This document shows positions 35,823-44,413 of a DNA stretch of 64,000 nucleotides, piece after piece (position 1 is the first letter of the stretch; each line of letters opens with the position of its first letter). Location: positions 5,508,001 through 5,572,000 of the forward strand of contig NZ_JAKWJU010000002.1 in assembly GCF_022524345.1 (NCBI RefSeq), written 5' to 3'. The notes under the pieces are model-generated. The model saw nothing but the letters and a program-made list of their open reading frames with translations. It made no database searches and had not been told where the DNA came from. Position numbers and translations under genes: made by a program. The stretch comes from Streptomyces marispadix. GTDB taxonomy: Bacteria > Actinomycetota > Actinomycetes > Streptomycetales > Streptomycetaceae.

Positions 35823-37019
35823 GTGCGCATGTCCCGAACCCTCAAGGTCCTCGCCGCGTCGGGCGCCGTGCTGCTGGCCGCAGCCTGCGGCTCCTCCGGC
35901 TCCTCGTCCTCGTCGCCCGGCGCCGTCGACCCGCCCGACCTCAAGCCGCAGCAGAAGCTCGGCAAGACCGAGAACGCCGTCAACCTCATCGCCTGGGCCG
36001 GATACGCCGAGGACGGCAGCAACGACCCGAAGGTCGACTGGGTCACGCCGTTCGAGAAGAAGACCGGCTGCAAGGTCAACACCAAGACCGCCGCCTCCTC
36101 CGACGAGATGGTCAGCCTCATGAAGACGGGGCAGTACGACGCGGTCTCGGCCTCCGGCGACGCCTCGCTGCGCCTGATCGCCTCCGGCGACGCCGAACCC
36201 GTCAACACCAAGCTCGTCCCCAACTACAAGGACGTCTTCAAGGGGTTGAAGAACCAGGACTGGAACTCGGTCGACGGCAAGCCCTACGGCATACCGCACG
36301 GCCGTGGCGCCAACCTCCTCATGTACAACACCGAGAAGGTCAAGCCCGCCCCCGACTCCTGGTCCGCGGTCTTCGACGACGCGGAGAAGCACAAGGGCAA
36401 GGTCACCGCGTACGACTCGCCCATCTACATCGCGGACGCCGCGCTCTATCTGATGAAGCACAAGCCGTCGCTGGGCATCAAGAACCCCTACGCCCTCGAC
36501 CAGAAGCAGTTCGACGCCTCCGTGGACCTGCTGAAGAAGCAGAACGCCAGCATCGGCGAGTACTGGAGCGACTACCTCAAGGAGATCTCCGCCTTCAAGA
36601 GCGGCGACTCCGTCGTCGGCACCTCCTGGCAGGTCATCCTCAACACCGCGCAGGACGAGGGCGCCAAGGTCAAGGCCGTACTGCCCAAGGAGGGTTCGAC
36701 GGGCTGGTCGGACACCTGGATGGTCTCCTCGAAGGCCAAGCACCCCGACTGCGCCTACAAATGGCTGAACCACATCGTCTCGCCCGAAGCCAACGCCCAG
36801 GTCGCCGAGTACTTCGGCGAGGCACCGGCCAATGCGAAGGCGTGCGAGCTGACGGCCGACAAGAACCACTGCCGCACCTACCACGCGAACGACGAGCCCT
36901 ACTGGAAGAAGGTCCACTACTGGACCACGCCGACCCAGCAGTGCCTCGACGGCCGCAAGGACGCCGAGTGCGTCCCGTACGCCAAGTGGGTCCAGGCATG
37001 GACCGAGATCAAGAGCTAG
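35823..37019 (+). CDS. Polyamine-type extracellular solute-binding lipoprotein
   Basis: About 398 residues from GTG 35823 (GGAG six bases before); GTG 35811 and ATG 35829 are alternatives. A lipoprotein signal ends LLAAACGSSG. The mature protein is of the PotD/PotF type: NLIAWAGYAE near the start, TPFEKKTGCKVNTKTAASSDEMVSLM, YGIPHGRGANLLMYNTEKVK, KSGDSVVGTSWQ, TGWSDTWMVSSKAKHPDCAYKWLNHI. Putrescine, spermidine or 4-aminobutyrate are plausible ligands; none can be fixed from the sequence. Confidence 0.92.
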   Translation: MRMSRTLKVLAASGAVLLAAACGSSGSSSSSPGAVDPPDLKPQQKLGKTENAVNLIAWAGYAEDGSNDPKVDWVTPFEKKTGCKVNTKTAASSDEMVSLMKTGQYDAVSASGDASLRLIASGDAEPVNTKLVPNYKDVFKGLKNQDWNSVDGKPYGIPHGRGANLLMYNTEKVKPAPDSWSAVFDDAEKHKGKVTAYDSPIYIADAALYLMKHKPSLGIKNPYALDQKQFDASVDLLKKQNASIGEYWSDYLKEISAFKSGDSVVGTSWQVILNTAQDEGAKVKAVLPKEGSTGWSDTWMVSSKAKHPDCAYKWLNHIVSPEANAQVAEYFGEAPANAKACELTADKNHCRTYHANDEPYWKKVHYWTTPTQQCLDGRKDAECVPYAKWVQAWTEIKS

Positions 37020-37035
37020 AACGGACGGGACACCG

Positions 37036-37935
37036 ATGAGCGACACCGAGCGGGCCGCCGGGCACAGCGCCCGGCGGCCGGCCGGGACCCTGGCGGGTCG
37101 TCTCCACCGCCGCCCCCGGCTGCAACTGTCCCTGCTGCTCTCCGCGCCGCTGACCTGGCTGATCCTGGCCTATCTCGGCTCGCTCACCGCACTGTTCATG
37201 TCCGCGTTCTGGACCACGGACACCTTCACCTCGAACGTCGTGAAGGTCTGGTCGCTGGACAACTTCACCACCATCCTCACCGGCGGCGTCTATCAGCAGG
37301 TCGCGCTGCGCAGCGTCGGCGTAGCACTCGCCGTCACCGCGCTCTGCGTGGTGATCGCCTTTCCCGTCGCCTTCTACACCGCGCGCATCGCACCGCGGCG
37401 CTGGCGGCCCCTGCTCGTGGTCGCCATCCTCACGCCGTTGTGGGCGAGTTACCTGGTCAAGGCCTACGCGTGGCGGCTCATCCTCGCCGAGGGCGGCCTG
37501 CTGGAGTGGCTGCTGTCGCCGTTCGGCCTCGACGGCCCCGGCTACGGGCTGACCGCCACCGTGCTCGTACTGACGTATCTGTGGCTGCCGTACATGATCC
37601 TGCCGATCCACACCGGGCTGGAGCAGATACCCGACAGCCTCCTCGACGCCTCCTCCGACCTGGGCGCACGCACGGGGCGCACCTTCCGCTCGGTGGTGCT
37701 GCCGATGCTGCTGCCGTCCGTCGCGGCGGGCTCCGTCTTCACCTTCTCCCTCAGCCTCGGCGACTACATCGCCGTGCAGATCGTGGGCGGCAAGACGCAG
37801 CTCATCGGCAACCTCATCTACTCCAACATCACCCTGGACCTGCCGCTTGCGGCGGCGCTCGGCACCGTTCCCGTGGCGGTCATCGTGCTCTACCTGTTCG
37901 CGGTACGCCGCACCGGCGCCCTCAGCAGCCTCTGA
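37036..37935 (+). CDS. Polyamine-type ABC importer permease (PotB-like)
   Basis: A 299-residue protein with six predicted membrane helices. After a basic cytoplasmic leader it reads LQLSLLLSAPLTWLILAYLG; the coupling loop EQIPDSLLDASSDLGARTGRTFRSVVLPMLLP is the EAA motif that contacts the ATPase. It begins 16 bases after the binding-protein stop and pairs with the second permease at 38045. Confidence 0.92.
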   Translation: MSDTERAAGHSARRPAGTLAGRLHRRPRLQLSLLLSAPLTWLILAYLGSLTALFMSAFWTTDTFTSNVVKVWSLDNFTTILTGGVYQQVALRSVGVALAVTALCVVIAFPVAFYTARIAPRRWRPLLVVAILTPLWASYLVKAYAWRLILAEGGLLEWLLSPFGLDGPGYGLTATVLVLTYLWLPYMILPIHTGLEQIPDSLLDASSDLGARTGRTFRSVVLPMLLPSVAAGSVFTFSLSLGDYIAVQIVGGKTQLIGNLIYSNITLDLPLAAALGTVPVAVIVLYLFAVRRTGALSSL

Positions 37936-37978
37936 CGGGGCGGACGGACGAGACGGCCGACGGCTCGGACAAGGCACC

Positions 37979-38034
37979 GAGAAGCGAGCAATGAGAAGCG
38001 AGCCATGAGAAGCCAGCCATGAGAAACGGAGAAG
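37979..38034 (+). repeat. 14-bp tandem repeat carrying chained ATGA stop-starts before the second permease
   Basis: Units gagaagcgagcaat, gagaagcgagccat, gagaagccagccat and a degenerate gagaaacggagaag follow each other. Each boundary makes ATGA, so mini-frames MRSEP, MRSQP and MRNGEGIRR end on one another, and the last ends at 38048, overlapping the permease ATG at 38045. The fourth unit supplies GGAGAAGG as its ribosome site. Confidence 0.85.
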
Positions 38035-38044
38035 GCATACGACG

Positions 38045-38860
38045 ATGAGACTCTCCCGGCCCGCACGCATCGCGCTGCGCATCGCCGCCCTGCTCGGCTT
38101 CGCGGCGATCTACGTCCCCCTCCTGCTGGTCCTCGTCAACTCCCTCAACCCGGACCGCAGTTCGAGCTGGCCGCCGCCGGGCATCACCTTTCACTGGTGG
38201 GCGGACGCCTGGGGCAGCGCGGGCGCCCGGCACGCACTGGTGACCTCCCTCAAGGCAGGCGTGGGCGCGACGGCTGCCGCGCTGGTGCTGGGCACGCTGA
38301 TCGCCTTCGCCATCCAGCGCTTCCGGTTCTTCGGCCGTGAGGCGCTGTCGTTCGTCGTCGTACTGCCGATCGCGCTGCCCGGCATCGTCACCGGCGTCGC
38401 CCTCAACACCGCCTTCCGTACTGTGCTCGAACCCCTCGGCGTCGGGCTCGGCCTCTTCACGGTCGTCGTCGGCCACGCCACGTTCTGCGTCGTCGTCGTG
38501 TACAACAACGTGATCGCGCGGCTGCGGCGGATGCCCGGCAGCTATGAGGAGGCCGCCGCAGACCTGGGCGCGGACACCTTCCGCGCCTTCGCCGACATCA
38601 CCTTCCCGCTGGTGCGCTCCGCGCTGGTGGCGGGCGGCCTGCTGGCGTTCGCGCTCTCCTTCGACGAGATCATCGTGACGACGTTCACCGCCGGTCCCAG
38701 CACCCAGACCCTGCCCATCTGGATCTTCTCCAACATGGCCCGCCCTCAGCAGGCCCCGGTGGTCAACGTCGTAGCGGCCGTGCTCGTGCTGCTCTCCGTG
38801 ATCCCGATCTACATCGCGCAGCGGATGTCGTCCGACACGGCGTCGGGGAGCAGGATCTGA
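38045..38860 (+). CDS. Polyamine-type ABC importer permease (PotC-like)
   Basis: A 271-residue protein with six predicted membrane helices and the coupling loop RMPGSYEEAAADLGADTFRAFADITFPLVRSALV. The opening FAAIYVPLLLVLVNSLN and SFDEIIVTTFTAGPSTQTLPIWIFS are hallmark PotC segments. It completes the importer operon. The 109-bp gap before it is mostly short tandem repeats. The next gene lies on the opposite strand. Confidence 0.92.
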   Translation: MRLSRPARIALRIAALLGFAAIYVPLLLVLVNSLNPDRSSSWPPPGITFHWWADAWGSAGARHALVTSLKAGVGATAAALVLGTLIAFAIQRFRFFGREALSFVVVLPIALPGIVTGVALNTAFRTVLEPLGVGLGLFTVVVGHATFCVVVVYNNVIARLRRMPGSYEEAAADLGADTFRAFADITFPLVRSALVAGGLLAFALSFDEIIVTTFTAGPSTQTLPIWIFSNMARPQQAPVVNVVAAVLVLLSVIPIYIAQRMSSDTASGSRI

Positions 38861-38924
38861 GCGATTCACCACGACCGGCAGACTCGCGGCGAAGGGCAGT
38901 CGAGCAGTCGACGCCCGTCGGCTC

Positions 38925-39713
38925 TCACACCACGGGTGCCGTGCTGCGCGCGGGCTGTCCCAGCGGGTCGAGCTGCTCCGGCATCGTCAGATTCACCATC
39001 CGCCGCCAGCCGCCGAAGCGTTCGTAGGCGAACATCGTGTGGATGCCCGCGGCGATGGGCACGGTCTTGACCGCGGGCCAGTCCAGCAGCCGCCCCATGT
39101 GGGACATCACCGAGAGGGAGACCTCGCGGTGGATGACGTTCTCGGCCATCGCGGTACGGCGCAGTGCCCGCCGGATCGCCGCCTCGTGACCGCGTGCGAC
39201 GAGCCGCAGCAACTCCTCGTGGCAGTAGGCGAGATGGGCGTCCTCGTCGTTGCTGATCATCCTCACGGCGCGGGCGGTCTCGCTGTCGTCGTCGCAACTG
39301 GCGAGGAGCATCGCCATCTGGTCCGAGGCACGCTGCTCGGTGACACGGCTGTGCGTCAGATAGACGATGACGTCGTGCTCGGTGAGCGGCTCGTCACGGC
39401 GCAGCTTCTCGTGGGCCAGACCGATGCCGCGCCGCTCCAGCAGCATCGTGTAGTCGGTCTCCAGCGGCACGGGCACGGGCTCCAGCCCCCGCTTCTTCAG
39501 CAGCGCGTTGAAGATCCGGCCGTGCTTGTCCTCGTCCGCGCCGTGTCTGGTGATCTTCGGCGCCAGGTCCTTCATGCTCTCCGGCAACAGGGCGGCGATC
39601 CGTGCGTTCTCCCAGCCGCCCTGGGCCTCTCCGCTGGCCGCGATCGAGCAGAAGAGCTGGAAGGAGCGGTCGTTCTCCAGAATCTCCCGGAACAGATTTC
39701 GGGACGAGAGCAT
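38925..39713 (-). CDS. Ferritin-like domain protein
   Basis: 262 residues from ATG 39713, preceded by GGAGGTGG; the much longer open frame upstream is low-complexity and rejected. The helical core carries carboxylate/His pairs expected of a di-iron four-helix bundle: ITRHGADEDKHGRIF and ISNDEDAHLAYCHEELL, plus HREVSLSVMSHMGRLL. It could be an oxidase, peroxide-handling enzyme or iron store. No partner reductase is adjacent. No signal peptide is seen. Confidence 0.8.
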   Translation of the reverse strand: MLSSRNLFREILENDRSFQLFCSIAASGEAQGGWENARIAALLPESMKDLAPKITRHGADEDKHGRIFNALLKKRGLEPVPVPLETDYTMLLERRGIGLAHEKLRRDEPLTEHDVIVYLTHSRVTEQRASDQMAMLLASCDDDSETARAVRMISNDEDAHLAYCHEELLRLVARGHEAAIRRALRRTAMAENVIHREVSLSVMSHMGRLLDWPAVKTVPIAAGIHTMFAYERFGGWRRMVNLTMPEQLDPLGQPARSTAPVV

Positions 39714-39900
39714 CAGTGCCACCTCCGTACGGCGTCCGCACAACCGAGTCAAAGGGGGCGCCGGAAGACCGGCAACAGCAGGGCGGTTTCCCTGTGCCAA
39801 ACGAAGGACGGGGGACGGCGGGTGGGCCCGGCCTCTCCGGATGCCGTACGCGGCCTCGGGACTACGTGACCTCGGGGGCCACGCGGCCTCGGCGCCATGC

Positions 39901-39944
39901 GGCTGCGCGGCTTCCGGGCTGCGCGGTTTCCAGGCTGCGCGGGA
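39901..39944. repeat. 16-bp tandem repeat between the ferritin-like and TPM-like genes
   Basis: Copies ggctgcgcggcttccg, ggctgcgcggtttcca and a partial ggctgcgcggga. It sits in a 293-bp gap, upstream of the ferritin-like gene and downstream of the next one on the minus strand. No gene is seen in the gap. Confidence 0.7.
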
Positions 39945-40006
39945 CCGGCGGGCCGTCGCTGCCCGCTCGGCGCCCCGGTGGCACCGGCCGCCCTTCGGCC
40001 CGCCCG

Positions 40007-41353
40007 TCAGAAGCCGCCGCCGCCGAAGTCGCCCCCGCCCCCGAAGCCTCCGCCGTCGAAGCCGCCGCCCCCGTCGAAGCCTCCGCCGTCGCCGAACCCG
40101 TCTCCCCCGTAGTCGCCGTCGAAGCCCCCGTCTCCGTATCCGTAACCCCATGGCCCGATCGCGCTGCCCAGCAGCGTCCCGGCCAGCAGACCGGGCAGGA
40201 TGCCGCCGCCGAAGTAGCCGCCCGCCCACGGCCCGTAGACCGGCCCGGCCTCCCAGTACGGCCGCCGGCCCTCCGGGGTGTCCACGTTGCGTGTCATCGG
40301 TTCGGCGCCGTCCCGCAGCCGTGCCGCGTCCGCGGCGCACACCGGTACGGTCCGCTCCGTACCGCCCGGCGGCGCCCACCGCATGTCCTCCACGGACGGA
40401 CCGTGGCGCGGGTCGAAGAAGCACGGCATCCGGCGTTCCGGAAGCGGCTCGCCGCTGCGTCTCGCATCCAGGGTCGCCAGGGCGAAGCGCCCGTCCTCCA
40501 GCGACTCCGTGACCGGTCGTACGTCGCCGGGCCCGCGGGCGGCGTCCATCTTCCGCTTGGCCTCGTCGTAGGAGTCCATGGCGTGGGTGTAGTCCCTGCG
40601 CATGGCGTCGTCGGAGTCGCGGGCCTGCGGGTCGAAGCCGATGCGGTCCAGTTCCTCTCCGAAGGCCGTGATGTCCTCGTCCACCACGGGCCGCAGCTTC
40701 TCCAACTGCTCACGCTGCCGCTCGGCTTCGCGCTTGCGTGCCCGGTTGCGTACGAGAAGGCCGCCGCCCAGGCCGAGGACCAGCAGCGCCAGCACCGCCA
40801 GCAATGCGAAACCGCCGCCGGTGCCGCGGCCCGGGCCGCCGTCCCAGGAGGCGGGTGCGTCACCTCGGGCGTTCGCCGTCGCACCGTCCACGAACCGGTC
40901 GAGCTTTGCCTTCGTATCCCCTCCGGGAGCCTCCGAGGAGCGGCGCAGACCGTCGACGGCGCTTCGTGACATGACAGACCGGTCGGCGCCCGCGGCGAAG
41001 CCGCCGCCGAGCATCACGCCGTAGACGCCACGGTCGCCCACCTGGGAACGCAGATCCCGCAGCAGCGTCGAGGGCGGAAACTCCTTCGCCTTCGGCAGCA
41101 CGGCCACGAAGACCGGCTTGTCCGCCTTCTTGATCTTCTCCGTGAGGTCCTTCGCGTCGGCGCCCGAGAGCCGCCCAGAGGCCCGGGGGTCGACGTATAC
41201 GGGGCCCTCGCGCAGCGCTGCCGCCACCTCGCCGACGCTGTCGGCCCTGCTCGACGCCGCGGCGCCGGGCGCCATGACCGATACCGGCAGCAGCAGGGCG
41301 GCCACCAGAACGAGGATCAGCCTGAGAGTTCCGCTATGCCGTATTCGACTCAT
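40007..41353 (-). CDS. TPM-like membrane protein with Gly/Phe/Asp-rich C-terminus
   Basis: 448 residues. A signal peptide (LRLILVLVAALLLPVSVMAPGAAA) leads to an outer domain of about 140 residues (VYVDPRASGRLSGADAKDLTEKIKKADKPVFVAVLPKA, VYGVMLGGGFAAG) that resembles the TPM phosphatase-like fold. One membrane helix (FALLAVLALLVLGLGGGLLV), a charged coiled segment (KREAERQREQLEKLRP) and a cytoplasmic domain follow. The tail of about 60 residues is almost only Gly, Phe and Asp. TPM proteins with such tails are linked to membrane-protein quality control in some bacteria; the role here is unproven. Confidence 0.7.
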   Translation of the reverse strand: MSRIRHSGTLRLILVLVAALLLPVSVMAPGAAASSRADSVGEVAAALREGPVYVDPRASGRLSGADAKDLTEKIKKADKPVFVAVLPKAKEFPPSTLLRDLRSQVGDRGVYGVMLGGGFAAGADRSVMSRSAVDGLRRSSEAPGGDTKAKLDRFVDGATANARGDAPASWDGGPGRGTGGGFALLAVLALLVLGLGGGLLVRNRARKREAERQREQLEKLRPVVDEDITAFGEELDRIGFDPQARDSDDAMRRDYTHAMDSYDEAKRKMDAARGPGDVRPVTESLEDGRFALATLDARRSGEPLPERRMPCFFDPRHGPSVEDMRWAPPGGTERTVPVCAADAARLRDGAEPMTRNVDTPEGRRPYWEAGPVYGPWAGGYFGGGILPGLLAGTLLGSAIGPWGYGYGDGGFDGDYGGDGFGDGGGFDGGGGFDGGGFGGGGDFGGGGF

Positions 41354-41709
41354 CTGGCGCGTGTACCCAGGATCGTCCGTGATGCACGGTTCCGTCGACG
41401 GGGCCCGGATGCCTGGCGCCCTCGCCGGGCTGAGGCACCAGGCCGGATGACCCCCGTTGATATCCAGGGCATATCACCGATGCAGAAACCGATACCGGAC
41501 GCGTCCCTAAGCTCTCGCTACGGGTGAGGCCGACCAACGCCACGGCGAAGGCCCTTATGGCAACGACCGTCGACGAGCCGCCACCTTCTCCCTCGCGGGC
41601 GGCGGCACGTTCCTCATGGGCTGAGGACCGGCGCGGCCGCCGGGGGGCCGGGCGGGCGACCGCCCAGCTCCCCGCGACCGTCGACTACCGGGATTCGCAG
41701 GGACGTTGC
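41354..41709. other. 356-bp intergenic region, no gene seen
   Basis: It separates two minus-strand genes and should contain the promoter of the TPM-like gene. The stretch 41455-41525 is less GC-rich (gttgatatccagggcatatc). I found no convincing promoter boxes, RNA gene or terminator; the open frames here have no ribosome site. Confidence 0.5.
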
Positions 41710-42477
41710 TCACCAGTCCCCGTCGTCGCCGCTGCCGTCGTCATACGAGTCGCCGTCGTCGTAGGAGTCTCCGTCGTCGTATGAGTCGCCGTCATCGCCG
41801 TCGTCGTAGGAGTCCCCGTCGTCATAGGACTCCTCGCCGTCGTCGTAGCCCTCCTCGCCGTACCAGTCCTCGCCGTACCAGCCCTCGCCCTCGTCGCCTT
41901 CGTGCCAGCCCCCGTCCCCGCCGTCGTCGTACCAGCCGCCCTCGTCGCCGTCTCCGTGCCAGCCCCGGCCGTGGTCGCCGCCGTACCAGTACTGATACCG
42001 GCCGTTGTGGAACCACCAGTAGTAGCCGCGCCCGTACCCGTCGGAGCCGTCGTCACCGGAGTCGCCCCCCTCGTCACCGCTCTCGGAGGGCGCCGCCGAG
42101 GTGGGCGGAGGAGCCGAGGAGGGAGGAGTACGGGGAATCGTCGGCGGCTTCGTGTGCGACGGAGTGTCAGAGGGCGTGGGCGAAGACGTGGGGCTCACCG
42201 ATGTGGCCGGAGGGGGAGTGCGGTGCGGAGCCTCCGCACGCCCCTCACGCTCGTCGCGGTCCAGCAGCGACCCCGCGAGGGCCGCGCCGCCTACCAGGGG
42301 GATCACGACGGCCAGCGCCACCCATGGACGCATGTCACGGACGCCGAGTGAGGAAGGGGACCGGGGTTCTCTCGACGGGGCGGGGGCCCTGAGCCTGTAG
42401 AGGTCGCGACCACAGATGGTGCAGCGGTCCGCCGAATCGGATGATCTCGTGCCGCAACGCGGGCATGTGGTCGCCAT
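41710..42477 (-). CDS. Zinc-ribbon membrane protein with acidic Tyr/Asp/Gly repeat tail
   Basis: 255 residues from ATG 42477 with GGAG upstream. The N-terminus is a zinc ribbon (TTCPRCGTRSSDSADRCTICGRDLY, two CxxC pairs). One membrane helix follows (WVALAVVIPLVGGAALAGSLL), then a Pro/Ser/Thr linker and an outer tail of about 100 residues made of Trp/Tyr/Gly and SYDDGD repeats encoded by 18-bp units. The tail is strongly acidic and could bind cations or wall polymers; this is inference. With the preceding gene it forms a pair of low-complexity surface-type proteins on one strand. Confidence 0.7.
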   Translation of the reverse strand: MATTCPRCGTRSSDSADRCTICGRDLYRLRAPAPSREPRSPSSLGVRDMRPWVALAVVIPLVGGAALAGSLLDRDEREGRAEAPHRTPPPATSVSPTSSPTPSDTPSHTKPPTIPRTPPSSAPPPTSAAPSESGDEGGDSGDDGSDGYGRGYYWWFHNGRYQYWYGGDHGRGWHGDGDEGGWYDDGGDGGWHEGDEGEGWYGEDWYGEEGYDDGEESYDDGDSYDDGDDGDSYDDGDSYDDGDSYDDGSGDDGDW

Positions 42478-42678
42478 CAGCAAGCTCCGTGCGTTCGAAC
42501 GATCTTGAAGTGCACCGATTGATCTTGAGAGTGCACCGACGCCGCAGAGCGTACTGCCGCTGACCGACTTGTAACCCCTATGTGCACGACTGTCGACGGT
42601 AGACGTTCCCACAGCGGGCCCCGCTCAACTCCCGTGCGGCGCCGCCGAGTTGATGGCAGGCCCGGCGGCGGTCCGGGT

Positions 42679-43146
42679 TCAGGGGCGGGCCTCGCCGCGG
42701 TAGTGGCCGAAGCACCAGAGGTTGCCCTCCGGGTCGCTGATCGTGAAGTCGCGGTTGCCGTAGTCCTGGTCGGCGAGTTCCCGTACGACGGTCACGCCCG
42801 CCGCCCTCAGCCGCTCGTACAGGCCGTCGACGTCGTCCGTCACGACGTAGCACCCGAATGTGCCCGGCGGCGTGCACCATTTCGCCTCCGGATCGTGCGA
42901 GCCCAGCATCACCCCGCCGCCCTCGGGCCAGTCGAGCTGGCAGTGGGCGACCCGGTCGCCGTCGGTGTGCAGGGCCGTACGCAGGAAACCGACCGTCTCC
43001 ACGAGGAAGTCGATCAGCGCGTGGGCGTCGCGTGCCTGGAGGGTCGGCCAGACGGTGGGAGCGGGAGCCGCGCCCTGGGCATCTCCGTTCCCGGCGGCCG
43101 TCCCTGTCGTCGTCGTGTTCGCTGTCGTATTCGTCGCGCTGTCCAT
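42679..43146 (-). CDS. VOC (glyoxalase/bleomycin-resistance) family protein
   Basis: 155 residues from ATG 43146. After a Thr/Asn-rich leader of about 30 residues it reads VWPTLQARDAHALIDFLVETVGF, LDWPEGGGVMLGS, GCYVVTDDVDGLYERLRAAGVTVVRELADQDYGNRDFTISDPEGNLWCFGHY, a standard VOC fold with the terminal metal-side Glu in DPEGNLW. The substrate is unknown. It lies five bases after the AraC-type gene and is probably co-transcribed with it. Confidence 0.88.
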   Translation of the reverse strand: MDSATNTTANTTTTGTAAGNGDAQGAAPAPTVWPTLQARDAHALIDFLVETVGFLRTALHTDGDRVAHCQLDWPEGGGVMLGSHDPEAKWCTPPGTFGCYVVTDDVDGLYERLRAAGVTVVRELADQDYGNRDFTISDPEGNLWCFGHYRGEARP

Positions 43147-43151
43147 GGCGC

Positions 43152-44054
43152 CTACTCTTCGCCGTTGCGGTGGCCCCCGGCTTGGATATTCCGGCGCTCT
43201 TCGCCGATCCATCCGCTCGGGCTCAGCCCCGTGTACTGCCGGAAGTCCCGGACCAGATGCGAGTGGTCGTAGAACCCGCACTGCGCGGCGATCGCCGACA
43301 GGTCCGGCGGCGCCCCACCCGCGACCGCCGATGTCACCTGCTGCTTCGCCGTCTCGAAGCGCATCAGACGGCTGATCTGCTTCGGCCCCGCGCCCACCTC
43401 GCGCTGGAAGAGAGTGGTCAACTGCCGTCGGCTCAGGGCCACATGGCGTGCCATCGCATCGAGCGAACCGGCGCCCCGACGCCGGGCCATCCACCGCCAC
43501 GCCTCGGCCACCTCGGGCCGCACCTCCGCACGCCGTCCACGGTCCTCGGCCCGCCCGCGCAGATAGGCCGTCAGCAGACCGAAGCGCTCCTGCCAGCCGC
43601 CCAGTTCACACATCCGCTCGTGGATCTCCACGGCCGCACGCCCCAGTACGGCCGCTCCCGGACCGGCCGTCTGCGTCAACTCTCGGGCAGGCATGCCGAA
43701 CAGCGCCCGCGCCGCAAGCGGATGCACGGCGAGCTGCACCCCGGCCTCGCGGTCCGGCTGAAGGATGTACGCGGGCCGCTGCCGCAGACCCCCGACGACG
43801 ATCTCCTCGCGATAGGCGTCCGCGCCCCGCGCATGCTCCGGGCTCTCGCCGCCCACGACAGGGCCGTCGAGAGAGAAGATCAACGTGAGGTACGGGGCGG
43901 GCAGCCCCCGGTGGAGCTGCGGCACGGCGCCCTCGGAGCGGTAGCCGACGGTCGAGGCCACCATCGCGCCCAGCGTCCGCGGGGCCCGGACGAACTCGTA
44001 CGAGGCCGCGCTCTGCGATGCGGAGGGGAGACCGCCGCCCCCTGTGGAGGCCAT
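43152..44054 (-). CDS. AraC-family transcriptional regulator
   Basis: 300 residues. The N-terminal domain (LPAPYLTLIFSLDGPV, GVQLAVHPLAARALFG) resembles the DUF6597-type sensing half found in many actinobacterial AraC proteins. The C-terminal double HTH is SLDAMARHVALSRRQLTTLFQREVGAGPKQISRLMRFETAKQQ and DLSAIAAQCGFYDHSHLVRDFRQYTGLSPSGW. It probably controls the co-encoded VOC protein. Its upstream region carries a 17-bp tandem repeat. Confidence 0.9.
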   Translation of the reverse strand: MASTGGGGLPSASQSAASYEFVRAPRTLGAMVASTVGYRSEGAVPQLHRGLPAPYLTLIFSLDGPVVGGESPEHARGADAYREEIVVGGLRQRPAYILQPDREAGVQLAVHPLAARALFGMPARELTQTAGPGAAVLGRAAVEIHERMCELGGWQERFGLLTAYLRGRAEDRGRRAEVRPEVAEAWRWMARRRGAGSLDAMARHVALSRRQLTTLFQREVGAGPKQISRLMRFETAKQQVTSAVAGGAPPDLSAIAAQCGFYDHSHLVRDFRQYTGLSPSGWIGEERRNIQAGGHRNGEE

Positions 44055-44212
44055 GGGGCCACTCTACGAGGGAGTGGGGGAGAGGACGCGGGGTCGTCGG
44101 AGGACCGCGACCCGGTGCATGCGCGCGGTGACCGCCCGCCGTGGTCGGGCCGCGACACGCAGCCGGGCTCGGCTGATCGCACGGCGCGGCCCGTTGCGGT
44201 TCTCTCGGGTCC

Positions 44213-44289
44213 GAGGCGGAACGCAAGGGGAGGCGGAACGTGAGACGAGGCCGAACGTTGGACGAGGCGGAACGTGAGACGAGGTAGGC
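44213..44289. repeat. 17-bp tandem repeat between two divergent AraC-type genes
   Basis: Four copies of gaggcggaacgtgagac with few changes (44213-44229, 44230-44246, 44247-44263, 44264-44280) and part of a fifth. It occupies the 359-bp divergent gap, about 160-235 bases from the left gene start and 125-200 from the right one, a position suited to iterated regulator binding. Confidence 0.85.
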
Positions 44290-44413
44290 GAGGCAGCCGG
44301 GGCGATCCCGCCCAACTGCGCTGACCTGCCGAAACATTGAGACCATGCTCGCGCGAACTTGCATGATCGTCCCGGATGTGGGAACAGATGCCGGACGGTG
44401 CTGCAATGGACGT

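Noticed and set aside
38925..40424. Long form of the ferritin-like gene starting at 40424
   Set aside because: The first 237 codons are Arg/Gly low-complexity across the neighbouring gene's 3' end; ATG 39713 has GGAGGTGG.
19370..44289. CRISPR array, considered for the tandem repeats at 19.4, 38.0, 39.9 and 44.2 kb
   Set aside because: Units are 14-28 bp, head to tail with no unique spacers, and no cas genes are present.
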